Source of the DNA: Vibrio splendidus | Lineage (GTDB): Bacteria; Pseudomonadota; Gammaproteobacteria; Enterobacterales; Vibrionaceae | Assembly (NCBI RefSeq): GCF_001557875.1 | Contig: NZ_LNRF01000017.1 | Location: forward strand, 1 to 40,375 | Reading direction: 5' to 3' | Length of the DNA: 40,375 nt | In this document: positions 24,046 through 32,328 of the stretch, piece by piece | How the letters are laid out: each line of letters begins with the position of its first letter | Numbering within the stretch: position 1 is the stretch's first letter | The notes under the pieces: model-generated | What the model saw: only the letters and a program-made list of their open reading frames with translations | What the model was told of the DNA's origin: nothing | Database searches by the model: none | Made by a program: the position numbers and the translations under genes

Positions 24046-24306
24046 ATGAAAAATTCTAATCTTGCTGTTACAGCTGCAATCACAAGTGTACTAGCATTCG
24101 GCGGTGCAGTTCTTACATCAGCACCTGCGGAAGCAGCAGCAAAAGAAAAATGCTACGGCGTGGCAAAAGCTGGGCAAAATGATTGTGCGACCAAAACAAG
24201 TTCATGTGCGGGTACAGCAAAAGAAGACAACCAGTCTGATGCATTCGTGGTTGTTCCTAAAGGACTGTGCGGCAAATTGTCAGGTGGTAGTACTCAATCA
24301 TCATAA
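24046..24306 (+). CDS. bufA: bufferin precursor peptide (DUF2282)
   Basis: An 86-residue DUF2282 protein with a long signal peptide (1 to about 30, hydrophobic VTAAITSVLAFGGAVLTS, ending APAEA) and a small mature part with exactly four cysteines (C36, C47, C54, C75). The context CYGVAKAGQNDCA...SCAGTAKEDNQSDAFVVVPKGLC is the hallmark of bufferins, ribosomally made peptides whose cysteines are modified by an MNIO enzyme and which bind copper in the periplasm (reported in Caulobacter). The ATG at 24046 lies 8 bases after GAGG; the ATG at 24040 is too close to it. It is the first gene of a four-gene operon. A hairpin (24338-24362) separates it from bufB, probably giving more precursor than enzyme. 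Confidence 0.9.
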   Translation: MKNSNLAVTAAITSVLAFGGAVLTSAPAEAAAKEKCYGVAKAGQNDCATKTSSCAGTAKEDNQSDAFVVVPKGLCGKLSGGSTQSS

Positions 24307-24337
24307 TCACCTTCAGACATAATTAAACAACTAAGTA

Positions 24338-24362
24338 AGATGAGCTGAGACTCGGCTCATCT
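24338..24362 (+). repeat. intercistronic hairpin between precursor and enzyme genes
   Basis: AGATGAGC and GCTCATCT form a perfect 8-bp stem with a 9-base loop and no T-run. It lies in the 80-base gap between bufA and bufB. Such hairpins often stabilise the upstream mRNA segment or reduce read-through, which would favour the precursor peptide. Confidence 0.7.
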
Positions 24363-24386
24363 CCACTTCCTATTAGGAGAATCGTT

Positions 24387-25247
24387 GTGGCTCAGACTCT
24401 TCACCCCAACACAGGGGTTGGCCTTAGAACACCGCACTTGGACTTCTTTAGCCAAAATCCAGCCTTAGTAAGTTGGTTAGAAGTTCACAGCGAGAACTAC
24501 TTCTTAGCTCAATCACCGCAACGTCAACAACTCAGAGAAATTCGTAGCGCACACAACATCAGTTGTCACGGTGTTGGATTGTCTCTAGGTTCTGTTGAGC
24601 GCATCAATCAACACCATCTACTTCAATTAAAAGAGCTTATCGATGATATAGAGCCGTTTTTGGTTTCTGACCATCTCAGCTGGAGTCAGACTGGCGGTCA
24701 TTACTTCAATGACTTGTTACCGCTGCCTTATACCGAAGAAGCGCTAGAAATCTTTTGTCGCAATGTCATCGAAGTACAAGACAGCCTGCAACGCCCTATA
24801 CTGATAGAGAATCCATCGAGCTACCTTGCCTTCAAGCATTCAACGATTCCAGAGTGGGAATTTTTAGCCGAGGTACAGAAGCGCACCGAGTGTCGCCTAC
24901 TGCTCGATTTCAATAATATTTTTGTCTCATCTTTTAATCATGGCTTCAGCTGCAAAGAGTATCTAAGTGGAATACCTGCAAACAAAGTGGAAGAGATCCA
25001 CTTGGCAGGTTTCACCAAGAAGAAACTCGAACAAGGTGAGATCTGGATAGACACTCACAGTAAACCTGTCTGTGATGAAGTGTGGCAGCTCTACACTGAC
25101 TGGATAGCGCAACATGGTTTGCGCCATACCTTGATTGAGTGGGATTTAGATATCCCTGAGCCACAAGTTTTATTGGTTGAAGCCACCAAAGCCAGTGATA
25201 TCTTGTATCAACACAACAGCTTCAACCAAAGGAGTCGCGTATCATGA
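24387..25247 (+). CDS. bufB: MNIO (DUF692) peptide-modifying oxidative enzyme
   Basis: A 286-residue TIM-barrel enzyme of the DUF692/MNIO family, which uses a multinuclear iron centre to oxidise cysteine-containing precursor peptides. Metal-ligand and family motifs are present: VHSENYF (33-39), CHGVGLS (60-66), SDHLSW (94-99), ENPSS (141-145), LLDFNNIFVS (172-181), IHLAG (204-208), IDTHSKPV (221-228) and LIEWDLDIP (249-257). It starts at GTG, 7 bases after AGGAG. The stop codon overlaps the next gene as ATGA. The likely substrate is the four-cysteine peptide encoded just upstream; the family precedent is thiooxazole formation from cysteines of the peptide. Confidence 0.92.
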   Translation: MAQTLHPNTGVGLRTPHLDFFSQNPALVSWLEVHSENYFLAQSPQRQQLREIRSAHNISCHGVGLSLGSVERINQHHLLQLKELIDDIEPFLVSDHLSWSQTGGHYFNDLLPLPYTEEALEIFCRNVIEVQDSLQRPILIENPSSYLAFKHSTIPEWEFLAEVQKRTECRLLLDFNNIFVSSFNHGFSCKEYLSGIPANKVEEIHLAGFTKKKLEQGEIWIDTHSKPVCDEVWQLYTDWIAQHGLRHTLIEWDLDIPEPQVLLVEATKASDILYQHNSFNQRSRVS

Positions 25248-26020
25248 GCCACTCCCTAGCAGATGTTCAATTAGAGTTTGCTAACGCCCTGCGCTACCAA
25301 AGTAATGGTGAGCTCTGTGACATAGTGAGCGACCATTTTACGGATGAGCAACGCATTCAGATTTACCGCAATAACTTTGTGATCAGCTTGAGCGAAGTAC
25401 TGGCTGCTACGTATCCGCTGACTGAAATGCTGGTTGGTGAAGAGTGCTTCCAACAAATGGCTCGTCAACATGTCTTAAGTTATCCATCAACCTCTGGTGA
25501 TGTCAGTAGCTACGGTGAACACTTTGATCAAACCATACAAACCTTTCCTACCGTTATCGAAGCTGCACCTTATCTCGGTGAAATGGCTTTGTATGAATGG
25601 CGAAAAGATAGCTTGGTAAGATGTGTTTCAGAATCACATGTCGACCAACGTCCTCTTTTTCGTTTAGCTGAGGTACCACAAGAACAACAAGGCGCGTTAG
25701 TCTTTCATCTCAAAGGTTCAATAACGCTAGTCAATTCTAGCTATACGGTTATCGCGCTTGAAGAAGCTATCTACCAGCAACAACTCGACGGATTAGACAT
25801 CAACCAACCTGAATTTGGAGTGTTAATCCGAGCCGAGAATTCACAGATTGAGAGCCATCGCTTGAGTGAAGAATGCCATCAACTATTAACTGAATTGCAA
25901 TCGGGTCAAACGCTCTCAGCAATAGACCCTTCATTACTACAACATCTGAATGCTGTCATGACGCTTAACGTCATCTCAGGCTTTTCAATCAATGCCGAAT
26001 TGGAGACATATTATGGATAA
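25244..26020 (+). CDS. bufC: DUF2063-type partner of the MNIO enzyme
   Basis: A 258-residue cytoplasmic protein. Its N-terminal ~100 residues match the DUF2063 putative DNA-binding/partner domain (LADVQLEFANALRYQSNG, then QRIQIYRNNFVISLSEVLAATYP, FQQMARQHVLSYPSTSGDVSSYG). The C-terminal half is less conserved and is probably winged-helix-like. In MNIO systems this protein pairs with the DUF692 enzyme and is thought to recognise the precursor. The start overlaps the bufB stop (ATGA), and the end overlaps the next start by 8 bases, so the three are translationally linked. Confidence 0.88.
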   Translation: MSHSLADVQLEFANALRYQSNGELCDIVSDHFTDEQRIQIYRNNFVISLSEVLAATYPLTEMLVGEECFQQMARQHVLSYPSTSGDVSSYGEHFDQTIQTFPTVIEAAPYLGEMALYEWRKDSLVRCVSESHVDQRPLFRLAEVPQEQQGALVFHLKGSITLVNSSYTVIALEEAIYQQQLDGLDINQPEFGVLIRAENSQIESHRLSEECHQLLTELQSGQTLSAIDPSLLQHLNAVMTLNVISGFSINAELETYYG

Positions 26021-26471
26021 CAATACAGTCACGAACATGATGGCTCAATACGACAGCTTGATTGAGAAATCACAGGCACTCTTTGTTCCGCTGCTACTGC
26101 TATTTTGTCGCCTATGGGTGGCGTGGATATTCTTTAATTCTGGCCTCACCAAGATAGCGACTTGGGATAGCACCCTTTACTTGTTTGAGTTGGAATACCA
26201 AGTACCGCTGTTACCTTGGGAGTTATCGGCCTATATGGGTACTGCCGCTGAATTGATTCTACCGGTGTTCTTAGCTCTCGGTTTATTAACACGACCTATG
26301 GCTGCGGTGTTATTCGTTTTCAATATCATTGCAGTCGTTTCTTACCCTGTATTATGGGATCAAGGCTTCTACGACCATCAACTTTGGGGATTAATGATTC
26401 TTATCGTTGTTGTGTGGGGCGCAGGACCATTCTCACTTGATAGAATTTTAAAAGCGCAGTTCAGGAATTAA
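26013..26471 (+). CDS. DoxX-family membrane protein of the bufferin operon
   Basis: A 152-residue inner-membrane protein with four hydrophobic segments and the DoxX-like LLLLFCRLWVAWIFFNSGLTKI and AAELILPVFLALGLLTR stretches. Its role is not established; DoxX proteins often accompany DUF2282/DUF692/DUF2063 genes (named gig, for gold-induced genes, in some bacteria), suggesting a redox or quinone-linked role in the system. The ATG at 26013 is preceded by GGAG and lies inside the last codons of bufC. A perfect-palindrome terminator ends the operon. Confidence 0.85.
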   Translation: MDNNTVTNMMAQYDSLIEKSQALFVPLLLLFCRLWVAWIFFNSGLTKIATWDSTLYLFELEYQVPLLPWELSAYMGTAAELILPVFLALGLLTRPMAAVLFVFNIIAVVSYPVLWDQGFYDHQLWGLMILIVVVWGAGPFSLDRILKAQFRN

Positions 26472-26511
26472 ATGAGCTTTCACCTCTATTAAATTGCTAC
26501 AGCCTAAACGC

Positions 26512-26542
26512 AAAAAACCACTCAATTGAGTGGTTTCTTTTT
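26512..26542 (+). terminator. bufferin operon terminator
   Basis: AAACCACTCAA and TTGAGTGGTTT form a perfect palindrome (26515-26536), followed by TTTTTT after one C. It could also work for the convergent minus-strand gene that ends at 26556. Confidence 0.9.
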
Positions 26543-26555
26543 TAACTGGGATAAA

Positions 26556-26837
26556 CTACTTATTCAAAAAAGCTTGTAGCTCTTCAGCAGAGATGCCTTG
26601 CTCGGCTAGCTCTTTTGCTAGTAGCTGAACCTGCTCACCCTTACGAGACTCTACCACACGCTGAAATTGGTAAATGATGTCTCGCAAAGTATCGATTGGA
26701 ACTTGTTTTGCCGCACTGCGAATACGCTCTTCACTTTGGTTGCCTAGCTCTTTAAGCAGTTTACCAAACATGACCTTTTCAGGTGCATCTTCCATTTGTT
26801 CTAAGACGCGCGCCATTTCGTAGGTTGTTAATGACAT
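26556..26837 (-). CDS. small coiled-coil protein resembling an H-NS oligomerisation domain
   Basis: A 93-residue, highly helical, charged protein of unknown function. Residues about 48-91 follow the pattern of the H-NS N-terminal dimerisation region: LRDIIYQFQRVVESRKGEQ compares with H-NS LEEMLEKLEVVVNERREEE, and LAKELAEQGISAEELQAFL with YREMLIADGIDPNELL. No DNA-binding (TWTGxGRxP) motif exists, so if the likeness is real it might modulate H-NS as truncated H-NS homologues do. This is inference from eye alignment. GGAAAA lies upstream of the ATG. It is convergent with the bufferin operon and stands alone. Confidence 0.75.
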   Translation of the reverse strand: MSLTTYEMARVLEQMEDAPEKVMFGKLLKELGNQSEERIRSAAKQVPIDTLRDIIYQFQRVVESRKGEQVQLLAKELAEQGISAEELQAFLNK

Positions 26838-26939
26838 TACAGTATTTTCCGTTGGGGACTAACGTTTCAATGAGTGACAAATATACCATGTTTTAACGTT
26901 TCGCAAACCGCCATTTGTATATTTTGTCACCCTTGAGAC

Positions 26940-28139
26940 TTACGCCTTGGCAAACGTCGTGTGCCACGACTTACCTGCTTTGCTCGCAAGCACTAATAAT
27001 GCCGGAACAATAAGGAACATTTGCAGCGCAATCATCACTTGAGACGTTAAATCAAGACGCTGCATGGTACCAACAAGTAACCCTGAACCGCTCATTTGGA
27101 ACAAGCCAAGCAACGCAGCTGCGGTCCCCGCACGGTCACCAAAAGGTTCAAGCGCCTTGCCGGCTGCTGCACCGAGAATCCAAGCAAAACCCACTGACGA
27201 TAAGAAGATTGGCAGCATGAATGCGATTGGACTAGCGTGTTCTGCAAGCACTAACATAATCACGCCCGCTAAACCTAGCGTTGAGATACCAACGACCAGT
27301 GCTTTATAGGTACCAAAACGGTCCATAAATTTAGGTGCAGTAAACGCAGCTACGATGTTGATGGCTGCATTAACACCAAACCAGAAAGTAAACTCTTTCA
27401 TGGTCAAGCCTAGGCTTTCCATCAACACAACCGGTGCCGAGGTTACATAAGCGAGGATGACCGCCATCGCCATCAAACACAAGGTTGCGTGAAAAAGGAA
27501 TGATGGTGTTTTCAATACTGACCAATATCGCTCAAGCTTGAACACCGCAACCTTTTCTGTCGCAGGGTTAGACTCTTTCATTTGGAAGAATAAGATAGTG
27601 CCAACAACGACAGCGAAGCCCGCCATAAAGCTAAAGTTCGAACGCCAACCAAATTGATGAGTTAACCAAGCGCCAAGAATCGGTGCCAAAGCAGGAATAA
27701 AACAGATTGCACCATTAAGGTAGCTGATCATACGGCCACTCTTCTCTGGGCCAAATAGATCGCGAACCGTTGCAAAGGCTGCTACAGAAGTCGCACAAGC
27801 TCCTAAGCCTTGTAGCAGCCGAGCTATTAGCATCATATCAATCGATTGAGCTGCCCACGCCAAGCAAGCACTCAATGCATAGATACTAACACCTCCCAAT
27901 GCAACGGTTCGACGTCCTAACTTATCAGCCAAAGGGCCAGCAAACAGTTGGCCGACACCCATGGCAAATAAAAACCAAGTAATCGTATCTTGTGCTAGTG
28001 CATGTTCCACGTGAAACGCTGTCGAAATTTGTGGCAGAGCTGGTAGGTAGATATCAATAGCCAAAGGGCTAAATAGAACCAACATTGCCAATAAAGCAAC
28101 CTGCAGTTTACTAGGGGTTGGAAGCGCGTTAGAAGGCAC
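26940..28139 (-). CDS. Bcr/CflA-family multidrug efflux transporter
   Basis: A 399-residue major facilitator protein with about 12 membrane helices. It has SPLAIDIYLPALPQI near the N-terminus, the MFS motif GPLADKLGRRTVALGG in loop 2-3, and ARLLQGLGACATSVA in helix 4, all typical of the Bcr/CflA drug-H+ antiporters (E. coli Bcr 396 residues). The start is set at GTG 28139, which has GGAGA 6 bases upstream; the ATG at 28205 lacks a ribosome binding site and would add 22 residues. It is divergent from a LysR regulator. A parS-like site lies in its coding sequence (28003-28018, encoding FHVEH). Confidence 0.88.
   Translation of the reverse strand: MPSNALPTPSKLQVALLAMLVLFSPLAIDIYLPALPQISTAFHVEHALAQDTITWFLFAMGVGQLFAGPLADKLGRRTVALGGVSIYALSACLAWAAQSIDMMLIARLLQGLGACATSVAAFATVRDLFGPEKSGRMISYLNGAICFIPALAPILGAWLTHQFGWRSNFSFMAGFAVVVGTILFFQMKESNPATEKVAVFKLERYWSVLKTPSFLFHATLCLMAMAVILAYVTSAPVVLMESLGLTMKEFTFWFGVNAAINIVAAFTAPKFMDRFGTYKALVVGISTLGLAGVIMLVLAEHASPIAFMLPIFLSSVGFAWILGAAAGKALEPFGDRAGTAAALLGLFQMSGSGLLVGTMQRLDLTSQVMIALQMFLIVPALLVLASKAGKSWHTTFAKA
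28003..28018 (+). promoter_or_regulatory. parS-like ParB binding site 1
   Basis: TGTTCCACGTGAAACG differs from the conserved bacterial parS TGTTCCACGTGAAACA only at the last base. It lies inside the efflux transporter gene. Confidence 0.85.
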
Positions 28140-28240
28140 AAGATTCTCCGGATGAGTTAATTTAGGTGCATAATAACCAACTAAAGATATGAACAAAAAT
28201 GGCATATACTCATTAGCATTATTCCAAATAGGAAACTTAC

Positions 28241-29182
28241 ATGAATATTGAGAAACTATCGCGCCTCGACTTAAACCTACTGGTTTGCTTACAGGTGCTG
28301 ATGGAAGAGCTAAGCGTCACGCGCACCGCACATCGATTGTGCTTAAGCCAATCGGCAGTGAGTAAATCACTAGCCAAACTTCGTGAACAATTTAATGATC
28401 CCCTTTTCACACGAAGCGCTCATGGCTTGAGGCCAACACCAAAAGCCGTTTTCCTGAAGCCTCGCTTAGAAACGTTGATCAACCAGCTTGATCTGATCAC
28501 TCAACCTGAGACATTCATTCCCAACAACAGTGACCACAGTTTTCACATTGCGGCTGTTGAGAGTGTATACCCGCTTATTCTTCCCCATTTCTTACCGGCT
28601 ATATTTCGACAAGCGCCTAAGGTCAATATCAACACCCACGCGTGGACCGAACAAACCTTTAAAAAGCTACAGCTTGGTGAATTAGATATTGGACTGACCG
28701 GAAAAGACATCGATATTAACGATGCACGTTTAACCATGCTGCCGCCAGATGACATCTGCGAACAAGAGATCTACCGCGATGCACAAATGTGTGTGTTAAG
28801 ACGCAACCACCCTGCTCTGAGTGGCAAATGGGATCTAGAAACCTATCTCGCCCAGCGTCATGTACAAGTAAGATGCGATGGTAACGACCGTTGGCTGCTC
28901 GACTACAAACTTGCCGACCTTGGCCACCAACGTGATATCGCAATCTCAGTACCGGACTTCAATAGCGCCGCTAGCCTGTGTACCTACACCGACTTTGTCT
29001 TTACCGCACCAAGCCACTTTACTTACCTTGTCGCCAAACAACTCGACTTAGTGGTTGTGCCTTTACCAATGGAGTTCCCGCCGATGGCATACACTCTGTT
29101 TTGGCACCGTGATAGAGAAAATGACCCAGCGCTAACTTGGCTACGAGATATCATCAAAGAAAAAACTCTGCATCTTAGATAA
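28241..29182 (+). CDS. LysR-family transcriptional regulator
   Basis: A 313-residue regulator. The winged helix-turn-helix occupies residues about 8-66 (LDLNLLVCLQVLMEELSVTR, then LSQSAVSKSLAKLREQFNDPLF), and the effector-binding domain fills about 90-305. The LDLNLL opening resembles the NodD/LeuO-like branch of LysR proteins. The gene is divergent from the Bcr/CflA transporter, with ~100 bases between the starts. LysR proteins commonly control the divergent gene, so the pump is the likely target. The inducer is unknown. Confidence 0.9.
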   Translation: MNIEKLSRLDLNLLVCLQVLMEELSVTRTAHRLCLSQSAVSKSLAKLREQFNDPLFTRSAHGLRPTPKAVFLKPRLETLINQLDLITQPETFIPNNSDHSFHIAAVESVYPLILPHFLPAIFRQAPKVNINTHAWTEQTFKKLQLGELDIGLTGKDIDINDARLTMLPPDDICEQEIYRDAQMCVLRRNHPALSGKWDLETYLAQRHVQVRCDGNDRWLLDYKLADLGHQRDIAISVPDFNSAASLCTYTDFVFTAPSHFTYLVAKQLDLVVVPLPMEFPPMAYTLFWHRDRENDPALTWLRDIIKEKTLHLR

Positions 29183-29304
29183 AAATGGCGTACAGCGTTT
29201 GCAGCAAACGAACAAAAGCGCTAGCTTATTGACCTAATAAGTCCCCTCATAGGTATATCTACTGTGAGTGTTAACAAGGACCCTAACAATAAGGATAAAC
29301 ACAG

Positions 29305-31095
29305 ATGCACAATATCACTGCTGAACGCGTTGCTGCGGTTCGAGCTTGGCTTGAAACAAACAACCTAGATGCCGTTATCATTCCACACGAAGACGAATAT
29401 TTAGGTGAATACGTTCCAGCTCATAACGAGCGACTTCACTGGCTAACAGGTTTCACTGGCTCTGCTGGTGCGGCAGTTATCACTCGTGAGAACGCTGCTA
29501 TTTTTGTTGATGGTCGCTACACGGTTCAGGTTCGTAAGCAGGTACCAGCAGAGTTATTTGAGTATCGCCATCTTATTGAAGAACCGGCTTTAGATTGGAT
29601 CATCAATTCTCTAGCACAAGGCAGCAAGGTTGCATTCGATCCACGCATGCACACTGCTGCTTGGTTGAAAGGCGCCCAAGCTAAACTTGCAGAGAAAGTT
29701 GAACTAACAACGCTATCTTCAAATCCAATTGATGAGCTTTGGTCTGATCGTCCTGAGCCTGTGGTATCTGATGTTCGCCTAATGGCAACAGACGCCGTAG
29801 GCCAATCAAGTGAAAGCAAACGTGCGGAGATTGCTGGCTTACTAAAAGCCAAAGGTGCTGATGCCGCTATCCTTACGGAACTCGATTCGATCTGTTGGTT
29901 GCTTAACATTCGTGGTTTGGACGTATCACGCCTACCTGTTGTGTTATCCAACGCGATCATTCACGAAGATGAAAGCGTAGATTTTTTCCTAGACCCTGCT
30001 CGTATTCCTACTGGCTTTGAAGCACACGTTGGCAATGGTATTCGTGTATCTCACCCATCAGAGCTTGAAGCCCGACTTCAATCTTTAGAAGGAAAGAATG
30101 TATCTGTCGATTCAGGTACCAGTAACGCTTGGTACACGCTGGTTCTGCAAAATGCTGGTGCTCATATCATTGAAGCTGCAGACCCATGCCTAATGCCAAA
30201 GGCAGCAAAGAATGAAACTGAAATTGCCGGCATGAAAGCATGTCACGTTCGTGATGGTGTTGCGATGGCGAAATTCCTATCTTGGATTGATGCAGAAGTC
30301 GCGCAAGGTAATCTGCACAACGAAGCTGTACTCGCAGACAAAGTACAGTCATTCCGCGAGCAAGACCCAACGCTGATGGACCTAAGTTTTGACACGATTT
30401 CAGCAGCAGGCGGCAACGCAGCAATGTGTCACTACAACCACGAGAACCAACCTGAACCAGGTCAGTTAGAGATGAATACTCTGTACCTAGTCGATTCAGG
30501 CGGTCAGTATTTAGATGGCACGACCGACATTACCCGTACTATCGCAATTGGCCAGCCAAGCGGCGAAATGATCCAGCAGTTCACGCTAGCGCTTAAAGGT
30601 CACATCGGTATCGCGCGTGCACGTTTCCCACAGGGTACTCGTGGTTTCCAACTGGACATCCTAGCTCGCCAACACTTATGGGCAGAAGGCTTCGACTACG
30701 ACCACGGTACTGGTCACGGTGTTGGTCATTTCCTAAGTGTTCATGAAGGTCCGCAAAGCATCTCTAAGAAGCTAATCGACGTACCTCTTGTTGAAGGCAT
30801 GGTGTTATCAAACGAGCCGGGTTACTACCGTGCAGATGAATTTGGTATCCGTATCGAAAACCTAGAACTGGTGGCTGAGCTGCCAACTCAAGGTGACTTC
30901 TCAGTACTAACGTTTGAGTCGCTAACACGCTGCCCTATCGATAAGCGCAACATCAACGTCGATCTACTGACACGACCTGAACTTGCATGGCTTAACGATT
31001 ACCACCAGAAAGTATGGAACGATGTTAGCCCATTAGTTGAAGGTGATACGTTGGAATGGTTACGTCAATCAACCACCCCACTTGCTCATGTTTAA
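29305..31095 (+). CDS. M24B aminopeptidase P (Xaa-Pro aminopeptidase)
   Basis: A 596-residue metallopeptidase that removes N-terminal residues before proline. Two creatinase-like N-terminal domains (about 1-300) precede the pita-bread catalytic domain. All five metal ligands are visible: D397 (LVDSGG), D408 (DGTTDITRT), H471 (DHGTGHGVGHF), E504 (SNEPGYY) and E518 (GIRIENLEL). The long three-domain form differs from the ~440-residue E. coli PepP and resembles the eukaryotic/Lactococcus-like long group (family knowledge). There is no signal peptide, so it is cytoplasmic. AAGGA lies 10 bases before the ATG. A terminator follows at 31125. Confidence 0.93.
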   Translation: MHNITAERVAAVRAWLETNNLDAVIIPHEDEYLGEYVPAHNERLHWLTGFTGSAGAAVITRENAAIFVDGRYTVQVRKQVPAELFEYRHLIEEPALDWIINSLAQGSKVAFDPRMHTAAWLKGAQAKLAEKVELTTLSSNPIDELWSDRPEPVVSDVRLMATDAVGQSSESKRAEIAGLLKAKGADAAILTELDSICWLLNIRGLDVSRLPVVLSNAIIHEDESVDFFLDPARIPTGFEAHVGNGIRVSHPSELEARLQSLEGKNVSVDSGTSNAWYTLVLQNAGAHIIEAADPCLMPKAAKNETEIAGMKACHVRDGVAMAKFLSWIDAEVAQGNLHNEAVLADKVQSFREQDPTLMDLSFDTISAAGGNAAMCHYNHENQPEPGQLEMNTLYLVDSGGQYLDGTTDITRTIAIGQPSGEMIQQFTLALKGHIGIARARFPQGTRGFQLDILARQHLWAEGFDYDHGTGHGVGHFLSVHEGPQSISKKLIDVPLVEGMVLSNEPGYYRADEFGIRIENLELVAELPTQGDFSVLTFESLTRCPIDKRNINVDLLTRPELAWLNDYHQKVWNDVSPLVEGDTLEWLRQSTTPLAHV

Positions 31096-31124
31096 TGCTT
31101 AGCTAATTCAAACTTAATGAAATG

Positions 31125-31153
31125 AAAACGGCGACCTTAGGGTAGCCGTTTTT
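31125..31153 (+). terminator. aminopeptidase P gene terminator
   Basis: AAAACGGC and GCCGTTTT pair around an inner AC/GT and a loop, with T-residues following. It lies between the aminopeptidase gene and the convergent thiH and can act on both. Confidence 0.82.
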
Positions 31154-31176
31154 ATTTGTCGATTTAACTTCGTCGA

Positions 31177-31192
31177 TGTTTCACGTGGAACA
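31177..31192 (-). promoter_or_regulatory. parS-like ParB binding site 2
   Basis: The minus strand reads TGTTCCACGTGAAACA, a perfect match to the canonical parS. It is the only one of the three sites here that lies between genes. Confidence 0.92.
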
Positions 31193-31208
31193 TCAATCTA
31201 TATGCTCA

Positions 31209-32321
31209 CTAACCAGAGTAAGCGCTATGCCAGTCTCGCCACACAGGATCAAAACCACGCTGACGAATCATTGACTCAACATCAGCAGCACTTCGCTCGT
31301 CGCTTATCTCAAATTGTTCGAGCTCTTGTTCACCTGAAGCATAACCACCGGGTTGGGTTTTAGACGCAGCCGACATACTGGTGATTCCCAATGGCAATAC
31401 ATTGTCGCGGAAAACTGCAGACTCTCGAGTCGAGAGAGACAATTCAACCTCAGGATTTAATAAGCGATACGCACAGATAAGTTGAACCAACTGTTTATCG
31501 CTCATAATCGATTTAGGCTGTAAACCACCCTCACACGGACGAAGACGTGGGAATGAAATCGAGTAACGTGTTTGCCAATAAGTACGCTCAAGATAGTCTA
31601 AGTGAGCGGCCACGAAGAAGCTGTCGGTACGCCAATCTTCCAAACCAATCAAAGCGCCAATACCTATCTTATCAATACCCGCGCTTGCCAAACGATCGGG
31701 TGTTTCGAGCCGGTATTCGAAATCCATTTTATTGCCACGCAAGTGGTGTTCCGCGTAGGTACTTGGGCTATAGGTTTCTTGGTAAACCATCACCGCATCT
31801 AAGCCGAGAGTTTTAAGCTCTGCGTAGTCATCTTGATCAAGCGGCTGCACTTCCATCGCAAGATAGTTAAATTGTGCCTTAATATTCGGTAGCACTTCAC
31901 GGAAGTACTTCATCCCGACCTTGGTTTCATGTTCACCAGTCACCAACAGTACACTATCAAACTTCATCTTTTTGATAGCTGCACTTTCAGCATCGATTTC
32001 ATCCAAAGTAAGTGTGCGACGCTTAATACGGTTCTCCATAGAGAAACCACAATAGGTGCACGCATTCGCACATAGGTTTGAAAGGTACAATGGAATATAC
32101 AACGATATCGTATTGCCGAATCGCTTGCGTGTAAGTGCCAACGATTGTTGTGCCATCTGCTCTAAGTAAGGTTCTGCTGCCGGAGAGATAAGAGCCTTAA
32201 AGTCTTCCAAATCGCGTTTTGGCTTACTCAGAGCACGCTCAACATCCGCAGCCGTTTTACTGAAGATGGACATACCAATGTCATCCCAGTTGAGCTGTTT
32301 AAATCGATCAACAAACGTCAT
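31209..32321 (-). CDS. thiH: 2-iminoacetate synthase ThiH
   Basis: ThiH is a radical SAM enzyme that cleaves tyrosine to dehydroglycine (2-iminoacetate) and p-cresol for thiazole formation. The 370-residue protein has the cluster motif C84-x3-C88-x2-C91 (NLCANACTYCGF) and the C-terminal region typical of the ThiH/NocL group (LSLSTRESAVFRDNVLPLGIT, then PGGYASGEQELEQFEISD). E. coli ThiH has 377 residues. It is the last gene of thiCEFSGH, starting 7 bases after thiG stops, and ends near a parS-like site and a convergent terminator. Confidence 0.95.
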   Translation of the reverse strand: MTFVDRFKQLNWDDIGMSIFSKTAADVERALSKPKRDLEDFKALISPAAEPYLEQMAQQSLALTRKRFGNTISLYIPLYLSNLCANACTYCGFSMENRIKRRTLTLDEIDAESAAIKKMKFDSVLLVTGEHETKVGMKYFREVLPNIKAQFNYLAMEVQPLDQDDYAELKTLGLDAVMVYQETYSPSTYAEHHLRGNKMDFEYRLETPDRLASAGIDKIGIGALIGLEDWRTDSFFVAAHLDYLERTYWQTRYSISFPRLRPCEGGLQPKSIMSDKQLVQLICAYRLLNPEVELSLSTRESAVFRDNVLPLGITSMSAASKTQPGGYASGEQELEQFEISDERSAADVESMIRQRGFDPVWRDWHSAYSG

Positions 32322-32328
32322 AGGGACA

